From positions 150,064,881 to 150,128,880 of the forward strand of contig OZ024928.1 of NCBI GenBank assembly GCA_964017235.1: 64,000 bases of DNA, given 5' to 3'. Source of the DNA: Sabellastarte sp. h YS-2021 (Eukaryota; Annelida; Polychaeta; Sabellida; Sabellidae). This document shows, piece by piece, positions 25,401-35,600 of this stretch (its first letter is position 1; every line of letters starts with the position of its first letter). Position numbers and translations under genes: made by a program. The notes beneath the pieces are model-generated. The model was not told where the DNA came from. It made no database searches and saw nothing but the letters and a program-made list of their open reading frames with translations.

Positions 25401-28400
25401 CTTTGACCTTGTTGTAGTGACCTTGACCTTTAAAATCTTGTTGCACCTTTGGGTCTGTCTTTTGATGCAGATTAAGCACTGTTAAAGTCATATTAGAATT
25501 CATTAAGAATTCATTAAGAATTTTACTTTTACAACTTCCCATTGTAACAGATGGAATTTCATCAAGTGAGCCACAGATTTTGCTCCAACACCACACATAA
25601 GCATTCATTGAATGTATTACCACTTCTGTATGCATGGTAATATTCAAAACATCCAAACCATAATTCGGCCATGCCAGATGTAGATAAAGAGTGTCGTAAT
25701 GTTTAGTTTACTGATTTTTTCTGTCATTTTGTTATTGAATTGTCTTGTTTTAATACTTCATCATTTATACATGCATTATCTTTCTCTTAGACATTATTTT
25801 TTCTATTTAAACATCGTTTGGACCTTTATATAACTGACAGTGCTCTGAAAGTATCCTGAACTTTGTACTGATACAGTACTTCTATATCTCATGGTGTTAA
25901 AAATATTTCCCTAGGCTGTGGGGTACGGGCATTTCTGATGCTATTTTTGGTATAATGACCCCTACTATTTGGCATTAAAGATGTGACATAGTGACCATTT
26001 GTTTTCAAAACAAGGGCAAAATTACTCTTACGCAAGCTTTCCTAAGCCATCTGATGAGACTAGCTGCAATATTTTAAATTTTAGAACATATTAATGATAT
26101 TCAAACAATCACCCATGGTGGCCATGTTTGAATGGGCTGCATAAGCAACCTTACCTATTAGATTGATGTGTCTGTCTATCAACATTTTGGTTTCCGGATT
26201 TTATCTCTAACACACTTCTTTCGATCGATTTGAAACGTAACAGAGTGGTAACCTAGGCTAGGTTGCTTTCGAAATTGGTGCCATTTGGAAAATCCATTTC
26301 CGCCATCTTGAAATTCCGTTTCCAGACTGTAACTGGAACATTTTTCTGCTGATCAATTTGGAACGTAACAGGGTGGTAGGGCATAACCTAGACTAGGTTA
26401 CTTTCGAAATTGGTGCCGTTTGCAACAACTTGCATCTACTAGTGAGTAGACATTTTTCATTGCAAAGAGTTATCTAGCTGTATTGATAATATTTTAACAC
26501 TGAAAGAGATATTTTATGCGTACAATATTAAAATCAAAAGCAAGCATCAGTATCGTAAAGTTGTAATTATACAGAAACACTTGGGTATATGATTTCTGAC
26601 AATTCTGTTGTTTAGTACTTTGCCACAGTGTTTGACAGAAGAATGTGAAGATGCCTCTGCGATTCCCATTTCTACTGGACCATTCAGTGATGACTGATAA
26701 AACAAACAAATCCTAGTATCATCTGATAGTATGTACAGAACATCTGGGCATATTAGAAAGGCTGTTTTTTAATTGTCAGTGATTACCATACAATAAGTAA
26801 GTAAGTTGACCAAGTGCATTCAAGATCAATCTTTTGTGACTTGCCTGTCACTAGTGTCATATTTAATGAATTATATCTTTAATAATAAATGGCTTCTTTA
26901 TTTGACTTTTTCTCTTTTTTCTTGTATGAATTATGAAGAGACACATTGATTTCCTGATAGGCTTTCTCAAATCCGGGTTCTTTCATTTTGTTTCATTTCT
27001 TGCAGTTTTTCTGAATTGATAGTTACAGACAGAACAACAGGTGAAAAAACTGGTGTGACTGCACAGAAAATATTGACATCTTTCTATAAAATGACCTCCA
27101 TCAATAATTTACCAAGTGAGTACATTTGGACGAAATAACTGTAAACATTTAACCTCCACCCTGGATGGTGTGTTTGATCTTCGTTTGTGTATTGGCTTAT
27201 CTTTCTTTTGCTTCACAAAGAAATCAATGTTACAGTAACCTTAAAGTGCGATTGACGGCTTCATTGAAGTGACTATAAAGTAAATACCTAAAGGTCCACG
27301 TTGAAAAATATAATCTGTGGAGAATGCTACTTTCCTGCGACCTTAAGGTATCAACAGTAACTTTGTTACAGTGACTTCAGGGTTTCCATATCAAAGGACA
27401 TTTGATTAAAACTAGATTTCATTTTTAGTGGGTGGGTTAGTGTGTGTGTGTGTGTGTGGGGGGGGGGGGACACCTACTTAAGGTAACCCTAAACTCATAA
27501 TAATAGGTTTAATTATAGTGACTTTAAGCTCAGTAAATACTACTTTTGTAGTGTTTTCCCTCATGGCGTCCAGATGGGCGGTCGGTCTATTATCTGGACG
27601 GCGGGAAAAGTTTGTCCGAGCTGTATCTCAGAAACTGTAAGATGTAGGAAGTTGATACGTGGTAGAAATATTGGCTGGGGGGTGTAGGTGTGCAATGTCA
27701 TGGTGTGTCCTGGGTATGTCTCATGAACCGTAAGGGTGTAGATTGTTGATACTTGGAAGGGACATTGGTTAAATTATGTAGGTGTGCATTGTCATAGTTT
27801 GACCTTTGATCTTGCTGTACTGACCTTGACCTTTAAAATCTTGTCTGGGCTATATCTTAGGAATCATAAGGTGTAGGAAGATGATACATGGTAGGGACAT
27901 TGGTTAGAGGGAGTAGGTTGCAACATCATGGTGTGACCTTGATTTGACCCTTGACCTTGCCACAGTGACCTTAACCTTTAAAATTTTGTCTGGGCCATAT
28001 CTCAGAAACTGTAAGGTGTAGGACTTTTTGTATGAGTCATTGGTTGAGGAGTGTAGATACGCTAAATTAATCATGGTGTGACCTTTAACCTTGACTCTGC
28101 CAGAGTGTGTTCACCTGCCATATTTAAGACATATTTCTCTTATCACAAAGATATATGGATTACTATAACTTATTATTATATATATTTTTATTTAATTGTG
28201 CTGTTTCCAGTGATAGTTATACTTTAATTAATAAATCTTACAGCTTCATAATTTTTTAGTTTAATGAATAATGCTGTCATCTTGCCATATCTTTACATAC
28301 ATTTTCTCTCTCTTAAATCTTCTCTGCTTACACATTATTTGATTCTTTTTAAAACTGAGACTTTATACTCTGAAAGTCTCCTGATCTTTTCCTGTCACTT

Positions 28401-29127
28401 CTAAATCTTATGGTGTCAAAAATTAATTCCCCAGGCTGTGGGGTATGGCCAGCTCTGATGCTATTTTTCATTTTCCTTTTACAAAGAACGCACAGAATAG
28501 GGATCAGAATTCTTTCAGCTATTTTTAATTTGAAGCACTCCACACAGATTATGATCTGATATAATGAAGTCAGATATGGGTCTTTGCTATATGCTGACAA
28601 TGCCTACCGTTCAAATAAAAGTTAAAGTCTTCAAAGTACCAATTGTTTTGTATCGACTCATATTGTTTGTGGTACTTATAGGTAAGGTATATTATTCCAG
28701 TTCCAACTATGTTATCCGGTTGTATCTTTTGTTTTGTATCCTAAAGTGTACAGTGTTACATCTGAGACTTGTTAAATCAACATGGCCATCAGTTATGTGT
28801 ATTTTGTAGTGATTAACATTGACACTTCATGTAACTCCCACTGTGTTGGCACCTTAAAACCAACTGATTCATGTTCTGTGTAATTAACGATTTTTTAGTG
28901 TACTTTCTTGAATATGTTTAGAAAGTAATGAGTTCTAGAACTGGAATGAAATGCTCAAAAAAAGTGTGAAATATTTGTTTGGCATGAGAATCATTCACAT
29001 GATCCAAACACTTAAACCTATAATTTACTGATTGTCTATTTCTCTGGCTGTTTTTGCTTTGCATTTTTTATGCATTTCAGTGACAGAAGCTGTATCTAGA
29101 TTGAATCTCAATGAGAACAACTTGTGA
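19416..29127 (+). CDS. Unidentified gene, C-terminal 74 codons (3 exons)
   Basis: Join of 19416-19485, 27006-27115 and 29081-29127. The introns are bounded by AAA|GTAAGT...TTGCAG|TTT and CCAA|GTGAGT...TTTCAG|TGA, and phases (2, then 1) agree at both junctions. The product has the composition of a soluble, structured domain: DLRTHVTAVIAYAPGQIF, then FSELIVTDRTTGEKTGV, then TAQKILTSFYKMTSINNLP and a short polar tail ending NLNENNL. I do not recognise the family. There is no transmembrane segment or cysteine cluster in this part. The first visible exon begins with two bases of a split codon, so more exons lie upstream. An ATTAAA signal lies 72 bp after the stop. Introns are 7.5 kb and 2.0 kb; both contain mobile elements. 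Confidence 0.7.
21430..21449. repeat. T20 homopolymer
   Basis: Twenty consecutive T residues. It might be the poly(A) tail of a minus-strand retroposon, but no body was recognised beside it. Confidence 0.95.
22911..22939. repeat. (GT)n microsatellite
   Basis: GT repeat with one TT interruption, within the long intron. Confidence 0.95.
24485..25943 (+). mobile_element. Family 1 element, copy A (complete, nested)
   Basis: Starts ACCCCACAG at a left-terminal palindrome built on CTTAAGGGC and ends GCTGTGGGGTACGGGC...GATGCTA. It is flanked by TTTTT on both sides (24480-24484 and 25944-25948). The inner core (24571-25440) is about six tandem units of 146 bp (one 135 bp). The 11 bases ACCCCACAGCC at the left terminus recur inverted as GGCTGTGGGGT (25914-25924) some 20 bp before the right end. 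This asymmetric inverted repeat, T-rich target and internal tandem core are features of Helentron-derived (HINE) and bivalve 'pearl' elements. No protein is encoded. The assignment is inference from structure. Confidence 0.8.
24571..25440 (+). repeat. 146-bp tandem core of copy A
   Basis: Units start at 24571, 24717, 24863, 24998, 25144 and 25290 approximately, each beginning TTGTCCGGGCTATATCTC and ending GTGACCTTGACCTATAAAA. One unit lacks 11 bases (a GATTTGACCT-type segment). Each carries several TGACCT half-sites. Confidence 0.92.
26220..26420. repeat. Two-copy diverged tandem repeat, about 128 bp
   Basis: GATCGATTTGAAACGTAACA at 26223 and GATCAATTTGGAACGTAACA at 26351 each lead to a CTAGGTTxCTTTCGAAATTG motif and a GGTGCC. 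The arrangement suggests a remnant of another array-bearing element. Confidence 0.7.
27006..27115 (+). CDS. Unidentified gene, second-last exon
   Basis: A 110-bp exon: one base (making AAT, Asn, with the previous exon), 36 codons, one base. The acceptor is CATTTCTTGCAG|TTTTTC and the donor CCAA|GTGAGT. The product FSELIVTDRTTGEKTGVTAQ continues KILTSFYKMTSINNLP. Only this frame is open and it agrees with both neighbours. Confidence 0.72.
27440..27469. repeat. (GT)n followed by a G run
   Basis: About nine GT repeats running directly into about 12 G residues. Confidence 0.95.
27551..28463 (+). mobile_element. Family 1 element, copy B (diverged, left end lost)
   Basis: The core units (TTGTCTGGGCTATATCTTAG, GACATTGGTTAG and TGACCTTTGACCTTG-type words) and the right end (GGCTGTGGGGTATGG...GATGCTA, followed by TTTTT at 28464) are present. 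The left-terminal palindrome is absent; similarity begins at CCCTCATGGCGTCC. Units are more diverged than in copies A, C and E, so this is an older insertion, inside the last intron of the unidentified gene. Confidence 0.75.
29081..29127 (+). CDS. Unidentified gene, last coding exon
   Basis: A strong pyrimidine-rich acceptor (GCATTTTTTATGCATTTCAG) precedes two bases that complete ATG (Met) with the previous exon, then TEAVSRLNLNENNL and a TGA stop at 29125-29127. The 3' UTR is short if the ATTAAA at 29199 is used. Confidence 0.65.
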
Positions 29128-29198
29128 ATAATGGCCTATAATTCTTGGCAGTGATATATTGTATACGTCTTAAATATTTAAATTTGAAATGTCATAAT

Positions 29199-29204
29199 AT
29201 TAAA
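29199..29204 (+). promoter_or_regulatory. Polyadenylation signal ATTAAA
   Basis: ATTAAA is the commonest variant of AATAAA. It lies 72 bp after the stop codon, followed by a T-rich stretch (TTCCTTTGAGTTTTTAGG), a suitable downstream element. Confidence 0.45.
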
Positions 29205-29449
29205 ATTCCTTTGAGTTTTTAGGTTCATGTTCGTCCAGATATAAAGAAGATACTACATATTTTGATAACTTAGTATTTAAACATTGTAATGAATACACAG
29301 TTTTAACCACCAATCCAGGGAATTTAAAGACTACTTATTTGAATTCATGTTTCTGGAAATCTAAATGTGAAACTTTTAAAATGTCCTCCAAGTGGTAAAT
29401 ATACATTCAACACTACTCTGTCACACCCAATGTAATTGACAGATGATTC

Positions 29450-29694
29450 TCACAAATTCACCCTGACAGCATCAAAGGCCTTAGCAAAGTCCACAAATAA
29501 GGTCATTCCTGTTTTTTTTGCCTCACTAGCCAAGTAAGTGCTTCCACTGAGACTCTTTGTAGTGAGACTGTCCCACAAGTCACTGTTTAACAGTACTGAC
29601 GACATGTTGGCAATGGCCGTTGCATGAACGGCGCCTAGGTCCAAAAAACCAGGCATTAAATCTGGTTCAACGAAAACTGTGACCACTGACTGTA
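29450..29694 (-). pseudogene. Reverse-transcriptase-like fragment
   Basis: The minus-strand frame reads VVTVFVEPDLMPGF... and ends MTLFVDFAKAFDAVRVNL followed by a stop. FVDFAKAFDAV matches motif A of non-LTR retrotransposon reverse transcriptases (F-x-D-x-x-x-A-F-D-x-V, first Asp catalytic). Only this motif is recognisable; motif C (FADD) is missing, and the frame stops right after motif A. A second open stretch with its own frame lies just upstream (29700-29850), consistent with a frameshifted relic. An acceptor-like TATATTTACAG|TCA precedes the frame, so a host exon is the alternative. Confidence 0.35.
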
Positions 29695-29699
29695 AATAT

Positions 29700-31852
29700 A
29701 AATGTGAGTGACACTGGATGCAGTGCCATACAGTAGTCTTTCTTTCTTGTGTATAGTATCCTCACTCAGCAGACTCACTAAGAGGGTTAACAGATTTGCA
29801 AAGACTGTTTCACCGATGCCAGCTCTAGATACCTAGATGGCCATTTCGGTATACCCTTTTTGATCCCCATGAGAGCCCTACCCAATTTCAAATGTGTCCC
29901 AGCAAGTATGACCTTTAATGGACATTTTTCTGGTGACGTTTGGAGGAAGCAAAGAAACTTGTAAATTTATACAAAGTGGCTTTAGCACGTATTATATGAG
30001 CTATCTTATAGAACCTTGTATGGGAAAATTGTACTGTTGGTAATTCCAATAGGTGATACATAATGGATGCTTAAACAGAAATCTTCTTTTTAACTGAACT
30101 GTAAATCACATAAATCCACAAATTAATTTATGTGTCCTAATTGCTTGATCCTTTGATCAACTTATTGCAAAGCAATCGTTTCAAGTTGAACTATTTCTTG
30201 CCATGACTGACAAGTCTCCAGTGGGAGAAAAAGCTAATTAAACCAATGTTTTAATTGAAGTTTGTTCTTGTTTGGCTTAGGTGTCTGAGTTATATTATAA
30301 CAACTAAAGTTTTAGAAAACAATGACAAAACTGTTTGGGTGCTTTATCAGATATTTACAAGTAACTTACAAATATTTCATGGACTAAAACTCTAATAGAA
30401 CCGTAAATATGTCAAAGTTTCAATAGTCCTGTTGTCTCTCTATCTGTAGAATATGGATTAATAGTCAAATTTATAATATTAACACAAGTTCTTTTACAAT
30501 AGGGCAATATTAAAATAGCACGATAAAAAGTCACGGGCCATTTGTCCCATCTTCACAAAAAGTCATCTGCTGAATGCTTGCTGACAATAATGTCTTGGAT
30601 TCCAGCTGTACATGATAATATGAGGTTGAAATCCGCAAACTGAGTATATGAGTTCCATGTTAAATTTTGATAATTTTTAATTGTAGAAAAACTTGTTAAC
30701 TTGGCTGATTTTGGATGTTTAACCTGACCAGTTCTATTATACTGTTGTAATTCTGTAGCTGTAATTTAAGGATTTACTGTCTTTTGTACCCCATATGTAT
30801 TCTTTGTTGACAAAATTTTGTCTCACTGATTCAGTATTATTAATAATGCTGAAGTGCTGTCCCTCTCCAAATCCAACACATTCACTCTTAAAACACATAG
30901 ATATTGTGTATTTATTTTTATTATAAATGATTGCAAATCATAATTCATTCCCCCACAAAAAGTTGCTCTTTATGTATATTACGGCCAAGTGTTAAGCATC
31001 TACTGTTTGTTTAAAGAGATAAATAGCTTGCTTGGTACACAGAGAAAACCACAAGTGGTAGAACCAATACAAATCATTGCACCAACTCAAGTCAAGAGAT
31101 TATGTCACACTTGAACATTTCTGCTTCCTTATATGTTGACCTGCAGTGGCGTGGGAAAGTAGCAGAAATGAGGGACAATCCAATGGTGCACACTAGTGTT
31201 TATTTTGGACACTGAACTGGCTTTATTCTGTGACTATCTCGTGAAGATTGTCTAAACATACCAATGTGGTACAATGAGACAGGCATGTAAAAACCTTGAA
31301 AGAACTACTAAAACTATGGGTAAATCAGTTTTAGTAGTTCTTTTCAGGATTTTATGCTGTGTGGTTACCATGTTATTGGAGATAAAAAAAAAGGTTACAT
31401 TTGCAAAAACCAAGCAGTGGACCTTGTCATTTCTATATCTGTGCTTCTTGTGAAATTGTGAAAATAAGTTAGCTTACCATGCCCATTTTGTGTGAGATAT
31501 CTGCCTTCTCCTGTATAAATTTGTTGTTAATCTTTGCCAGTCATGTCATTCCAAAGCTTGGATCTTGGCGGCAGCATGACTTTGCTCTCAAATGATTTGA
31601 ATGTCCTTTATTAACATCAAATTGCTTGTCCATTATGACATTATAATGTAGTATAGAATTTGTGATGTTATGCATGTGTGGTGTCATGTTTACCCTCTTT
31701 GATGAAGAAATATTAAATATATATTCCTGAGGAGGGATTTTTTAAACAAAAACTCTCATTGTTATATCCTTGACTCTCCAGTTATTGGGCATCACACAGG
31801 AAATGTTAAAGTTTGTGTATGACAAACTATGGATATATCTTTTCAAGAGCAG
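29700..31852. other. Non-coding stretch, nothing recognised
   Basis: Apart from possible decayed coding sequence next to the reverse-transcriptase-like fragment, I see no exon, array or element end here. Confidence 0.5.
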
Positions 31853-31867
31853 CTCCAGTTTGTACAA

Positions 31868-32097
31868 TTTATTTATTTGGGGTTTAACGTCGCTTTCAAC
31901 ACTGTACAGGTCATATCACGACGGGTAGTTGGAAGGGCAGAGGAAACCAGTACATAGAGTTCGCTAGGGTTGTGTACTGTAAACTGCCGACCAACGGCAA
32001 GCAACTACCAGCTTTCCCACATAAGGCCTTGACAGGGATCGAACCCTGGCCTCAGAGGTGGGAGGCGAGAGTGTTACCACTCTGCCACCGTGGCCCC
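31868..32097 (-). mobile_element. tRNA-derived SINE with 15-bp target duplication
   Basis: Read on the minus strand it starts GGGGCCACGGTGGCAGAGTGG (A box TGGCAGAGTGG), has GGGTTCGATCCC (B box), and ends with GTCGTGATATGACCTG, GAAAGCGACGTTAAACCCC and the tail AAATAAATAAA. The 15-bp sequence CTCCAGTTTGTACAA flanks it exactly (31853-31867 and 32098-32112), so this is a clean LINE-mediated insertion. Both polymerase III boxes are intact, making this the youngest SINE copy in the window. It resembles tRNA-related SINEs described from molluscs; the family name cannot be confirmed here. Confidence 0.93.
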
Positions 32098-32170
32098 CTC
32101 CAGTTTGTACAAAAAAATAATTATATCCCCAGACGAAAGTCGGGGATATATTGGATTCAGGTCCGTCGCG

Positions 32171-32194
32171 CCGCCGCCGCCGCCGCCGCCGCCG
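32171..32194. repeat. (CCG)8 microsatellite
   Basis: Eight CCG units between the left-terminal palindrome and the core of the family 3 element. Microsatellites at this position are typical of pearl-type elements. Confidence 0.97.
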
Positions 32195-32299
32195 TAGAAA
32201 TTTCCTTGTGGACGCGATAACTCAAAAACAAATTAATATTTTTTTTTCAAACTTGGTACACATGTTAAGGGTGCCCAAAGGAAGATCCCTATTTTAAGG

Positions 32300-34180
32300 T
32301 GACCTTAAACTCCCAGTAAAAAAGAACTTATGGCCACCTTAAGGTCAGAAATTGGACTTTTGGCCACTTAGAGCCCTGTAGGTCACAAACTATGATGCTC
32401 AGCTGGCTGAAATTTTACCTGACAACACATTAATATGTTCTTAGTACATGTGCCGAAAATCACGACTTTAAGTTGAGGAGAAAATTGTGTTTGAGGCCCA
32501 TAAATACCCCCACTTGGGGATTTTTTGCTATACTTTTCACATATTTTGCCCTATAATTTGGAAGTGGTAATTCTGATGAGTCTCAAACTGCGCTAGGTAT
32601 AACTTTGATATGTAATCCTTGTCTGTAGAAAATTTTAGGGCTGTAGGTTTACCCAAAGGGGTCGACTTAAGGTCTCAAAAGTGCCCACAGAGACCCAATT
32701 TATGCACTTTTTGCCACTTTCAAGCACTGTAGCTTTCAAACTATGTCTCTCATCTAAGTTAAATATCATCTGGGAATATATCTATGTGTTTTCTTATATG
32801 TGCCCCAACATTTAGGCCTTTAATAGACAGTTAACCTGTGTATCAGGACCATAAACACCCACCCGAGTGACCCTTATAAGACATTTTTCACATCTTTTTC
32901 CCTGTAACTTGGAAATGGTAAGTCTGAGAAGTTTCAAACTGTATTAGATATATATTCTGTGTGTAATCTTAGTATGTAACAGATTTTAAGTCTGAAGCTT
33001 TAATTTTGAAGGTCAAATTGAGGTCTCTAAAAGGCTCCCAAAGACCCAATATTTGGACTTTTTGCTACTTTTAAGCCCTGTGACTGTCAAACTATGTGAC
33101 TGATAGAGCTCAAATCCTATCTGGGAAGATATTAGTATGTTATTTATATATGTGCCAAAAATTAAGGCTTTAAGAAGACATTTAACCTGTGTATGAGGAC
33201 CATAAATCCCCACCCGAGTGACCATTTTTAGACATTTTTCACATATTTTTCCCTGTAACTTGGAAATGGTAAGTCTAAGAAGTTTCAAACTGTATTAGAT
33301 GCATATTCTATGTGTAATCTTAGTATGTGACAAATTTTAAGTCTGAGGCTTTAATTTGAAGGCCACATTTAGGTCTCTAGAAGGCCCCATAAAGACCCAG
33401 TATTTGGACTTTTTGCCAATTTTAAGGCCTGTGACTGTTAAACTATGTGACTGATAGAGCTGAAATCTCATCTGGGAATACATTATTATGTTCTTTTTAC
33501 ATGTGCCAAAAATCAAGGCTTCAAGTAGACATTTAACCTGTGTATGAGGACCTTAAACACCCACCTGAGTGACCCTTTTAAGACATTTTTCACATATTTT
33601 GCTCTGTAACTTGGAAATGGTAAGTCTGAGAAGTTTCAAACTTTATTAGATACATATTCTATGTGTAATCTTAGTATGTAACAAATTTTAAGTCTGAAGC
33701 TTTAATTTGAAAGCCACATCGAGATCTCTAAAAGGCCCACAGAGACCCAATATTTGGACTTTTTAACCACCTTTAAGCCCTGTGACTGTTAAACTACGTG
33801 ATTGATGGAGCTGAAATCCCATCTGGGAATGCATTATTATGTCCTTTTTACATATGCCGAAAATCAAGGTTTTTAGTAGACATTTAACCTGTGTATGAGG
33901 GCCATAGACACTCGCCCAAGTGCCTTTTTGGACATTTTTTCCGTATTTTGCCCTGTTATTTGGAAATGCTTAGTGTGACAAGTCTTAAACTGTATTATAT
34001 ATAATTTTTGTTTGTTATGTATGTCCCCCAAAAAGTTTCAGATCTGTTGTTTAATTGCTAAGGTCTCTTTAACAATTGTAAAATGCCCACAGAAACCCAA
34101 TTTATGGACATTATGCCACTTTAAAGCCCAGTAACTGTCAAACTATGTGGGTTATAGAGCTGAAATCTTTGAATTTTTAA
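32300..34180 (+). repeat. 351-bp tandem core of family 3 element
   Basis: The marker AGACCCAATATTTGGAC (with variants) recurs at about 32690, 33042, 33394, 33744 and 34094, giving a period near 351 bp. Inner units are more alike than the outer ones, as expected when arrays expand by unequal exchange. Confidence 0.9.
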
Positions 34181-35600
34181 AAGGAAATGCCTGTCTATTT
34201 AAATTTTGAATATTAATAATGTTATGGCTATCTTAGTCTTTTAAGAACTTATTTTTGTGTGTTATACCTCTGCTTGCTGAGTTTTTAACTTTTTAAAATG
34301 AAACTGGTTAAACATATTCAAGTAGACAAAATGGACACTTTAAGTGAGCTTTAAGTCCCAATATTAATGAAATTATATCCTTATGTAGTAAAAGTAGGGG
34401 ATTTTTAACCCTCAACTAGCCCAGTTTTATTCAACTTGCCTCAGTTAATTTTGACACAGCTCCTACAGTTATGAACTCATTTCAGTTGATAATCACATAC
34501 TTAAAATTCTCAATTCTTTTTGTATTTGAGTACCCCTTTTATATAGATTGTTTGTTTACCATTTATGCATCCCCCACCCGGATTCCCCCCACCCACCTCT
34601 GGGACCTCCAGCTATATTGAGTGACACTAAATAAACAAAGGTATTTAATGATATCAGATGAGAAACAAAGATCTCAATGGGGTTGCAGATCTTGTGTAAT
34701 AGTGAGAGAGGTGTGGAGAAGGGGAGAGGGGTGGGGGTGGGAGGTGGTGGGCTTCATTACATATAACACAAAGGGGAGTCAGAACTGAGATTGTGTCACA
34801 TATTTAGGTTGCATATATATGGACCACATATATAGGTATAGAGGAAATGAATAACTGAAAACAATTTGCAAATTCTAAAAATAATATAATAAAATAATAA
34901 TATAAATAATTTTTTTTTAAATAATATTTTATTTGTCAACAAATATAGAAACAGATATGCTCTTTTGGGATTATTATTTTAGAATGGACATTCAATCATC
35001 AATCATTTAAATACTTTGAAAATAGGTTTAGAGTTATCATTGCAGGAAGATTGAAAATATAATTTGAGTTATGTATTCGGCGTCTGGGGATACACCATCT
35101 TCCTTGGAAGATATAAACAGAGTAGATTGATGTGCTGAAGTTCATATAATAATGGGTAATTATGTTTTAAAAAATTCCCGATCAAAACCTGTGGCGTGAG
35201 TGATGACCTGTCTGGGGATATGTTGGCGCCGAGTTGGCCCAATCTAGTTTAAATTAATTTCTGTGCATCTTGAGAGTCTATATTAACTGAAGATGGAGCT
35301 TGCTTTTACCATGCACCAGAAGAGTTTGTTTCTGGAAATAATGTACAGTATCTAGAAAGTGGGACTTGAAAGGAAACATTTAAGGAGTATGTGTTAAGAT
35401 TTCTGAATCGTTTCAAAATAGGCCATATCTGGGTTAAAAATGTAATTTTTAGTTACAAAATCTACGTGGCCTAAATATTAATAAAGTATTACAAATTTTA
35501 TTGATATATTGGTTTTCCCTGTATGGCCCATTCACACTCTTCTGTGCTATTGTATCAACATGTTTATGATTTTTGCTTCTCAACCTTGTTCTTATTGCTC

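Larger units (their letters stand above)
24040..26140 (-). mobile_element. Family 2 element relic, interrupted by a family 1 element
   Basis: The two flanks (24040-24484 and 25944-26140) together match the core of the family 2 copy at 53545-54572. Shared words include GGGAGATATAAGG, TAGTATGATGACC, GGGGTCAAAGGTCAA and, right of the insertion, TGACATAGTGACCATTTG, CAATATTTTAAATTTTAGA and GGTGGCCATGTTTG. Orientation is minus by comparison with that copy, whose left terminus is at its high-coordinate end. Neither terminus of this relic is recognisable. Confidence 0.65.
32122..35115 (+). mobile_element. Family 3 element (complete, about 3 kb)
   Basis: The left end is a bulged palindrome (32122-32150): TATATCCCC, A, GAC, loop GAAA, GTC, GGGGATATA. 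A CCG microsatellite follows, then a tandem core of about 351-bp units (about 32300-34180), then a right flank. At the right end CGTCTGGGGATA (35081-35092) is the exact inverted copy of the left TATCCCCAGACG. It is followed by a 7-bp hairpin ATCTTCCTTGGAAGAT (35097-35112). This repeats the design of families 1 and 2. No coding capacity was seen. It sits 10 bp beyond the target duplication of the neighbouring SINE. Confidence 0.78.

Noticed and set aside
25378..25656. Similar 92- and 102-codon minus-strand frames at 25378 and 38496
   Set aside because: The similarity is explained by the shared right flank of family 1 elements, and the third copy (47964-49385) does not keep the frame open.
32171..32194. 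CCG repeat as a polyalanine coding tract (frame at 31972-32220)
   Set aside because: The frame joins a reverse SINE, its target duplication and an element end; there is no gene.
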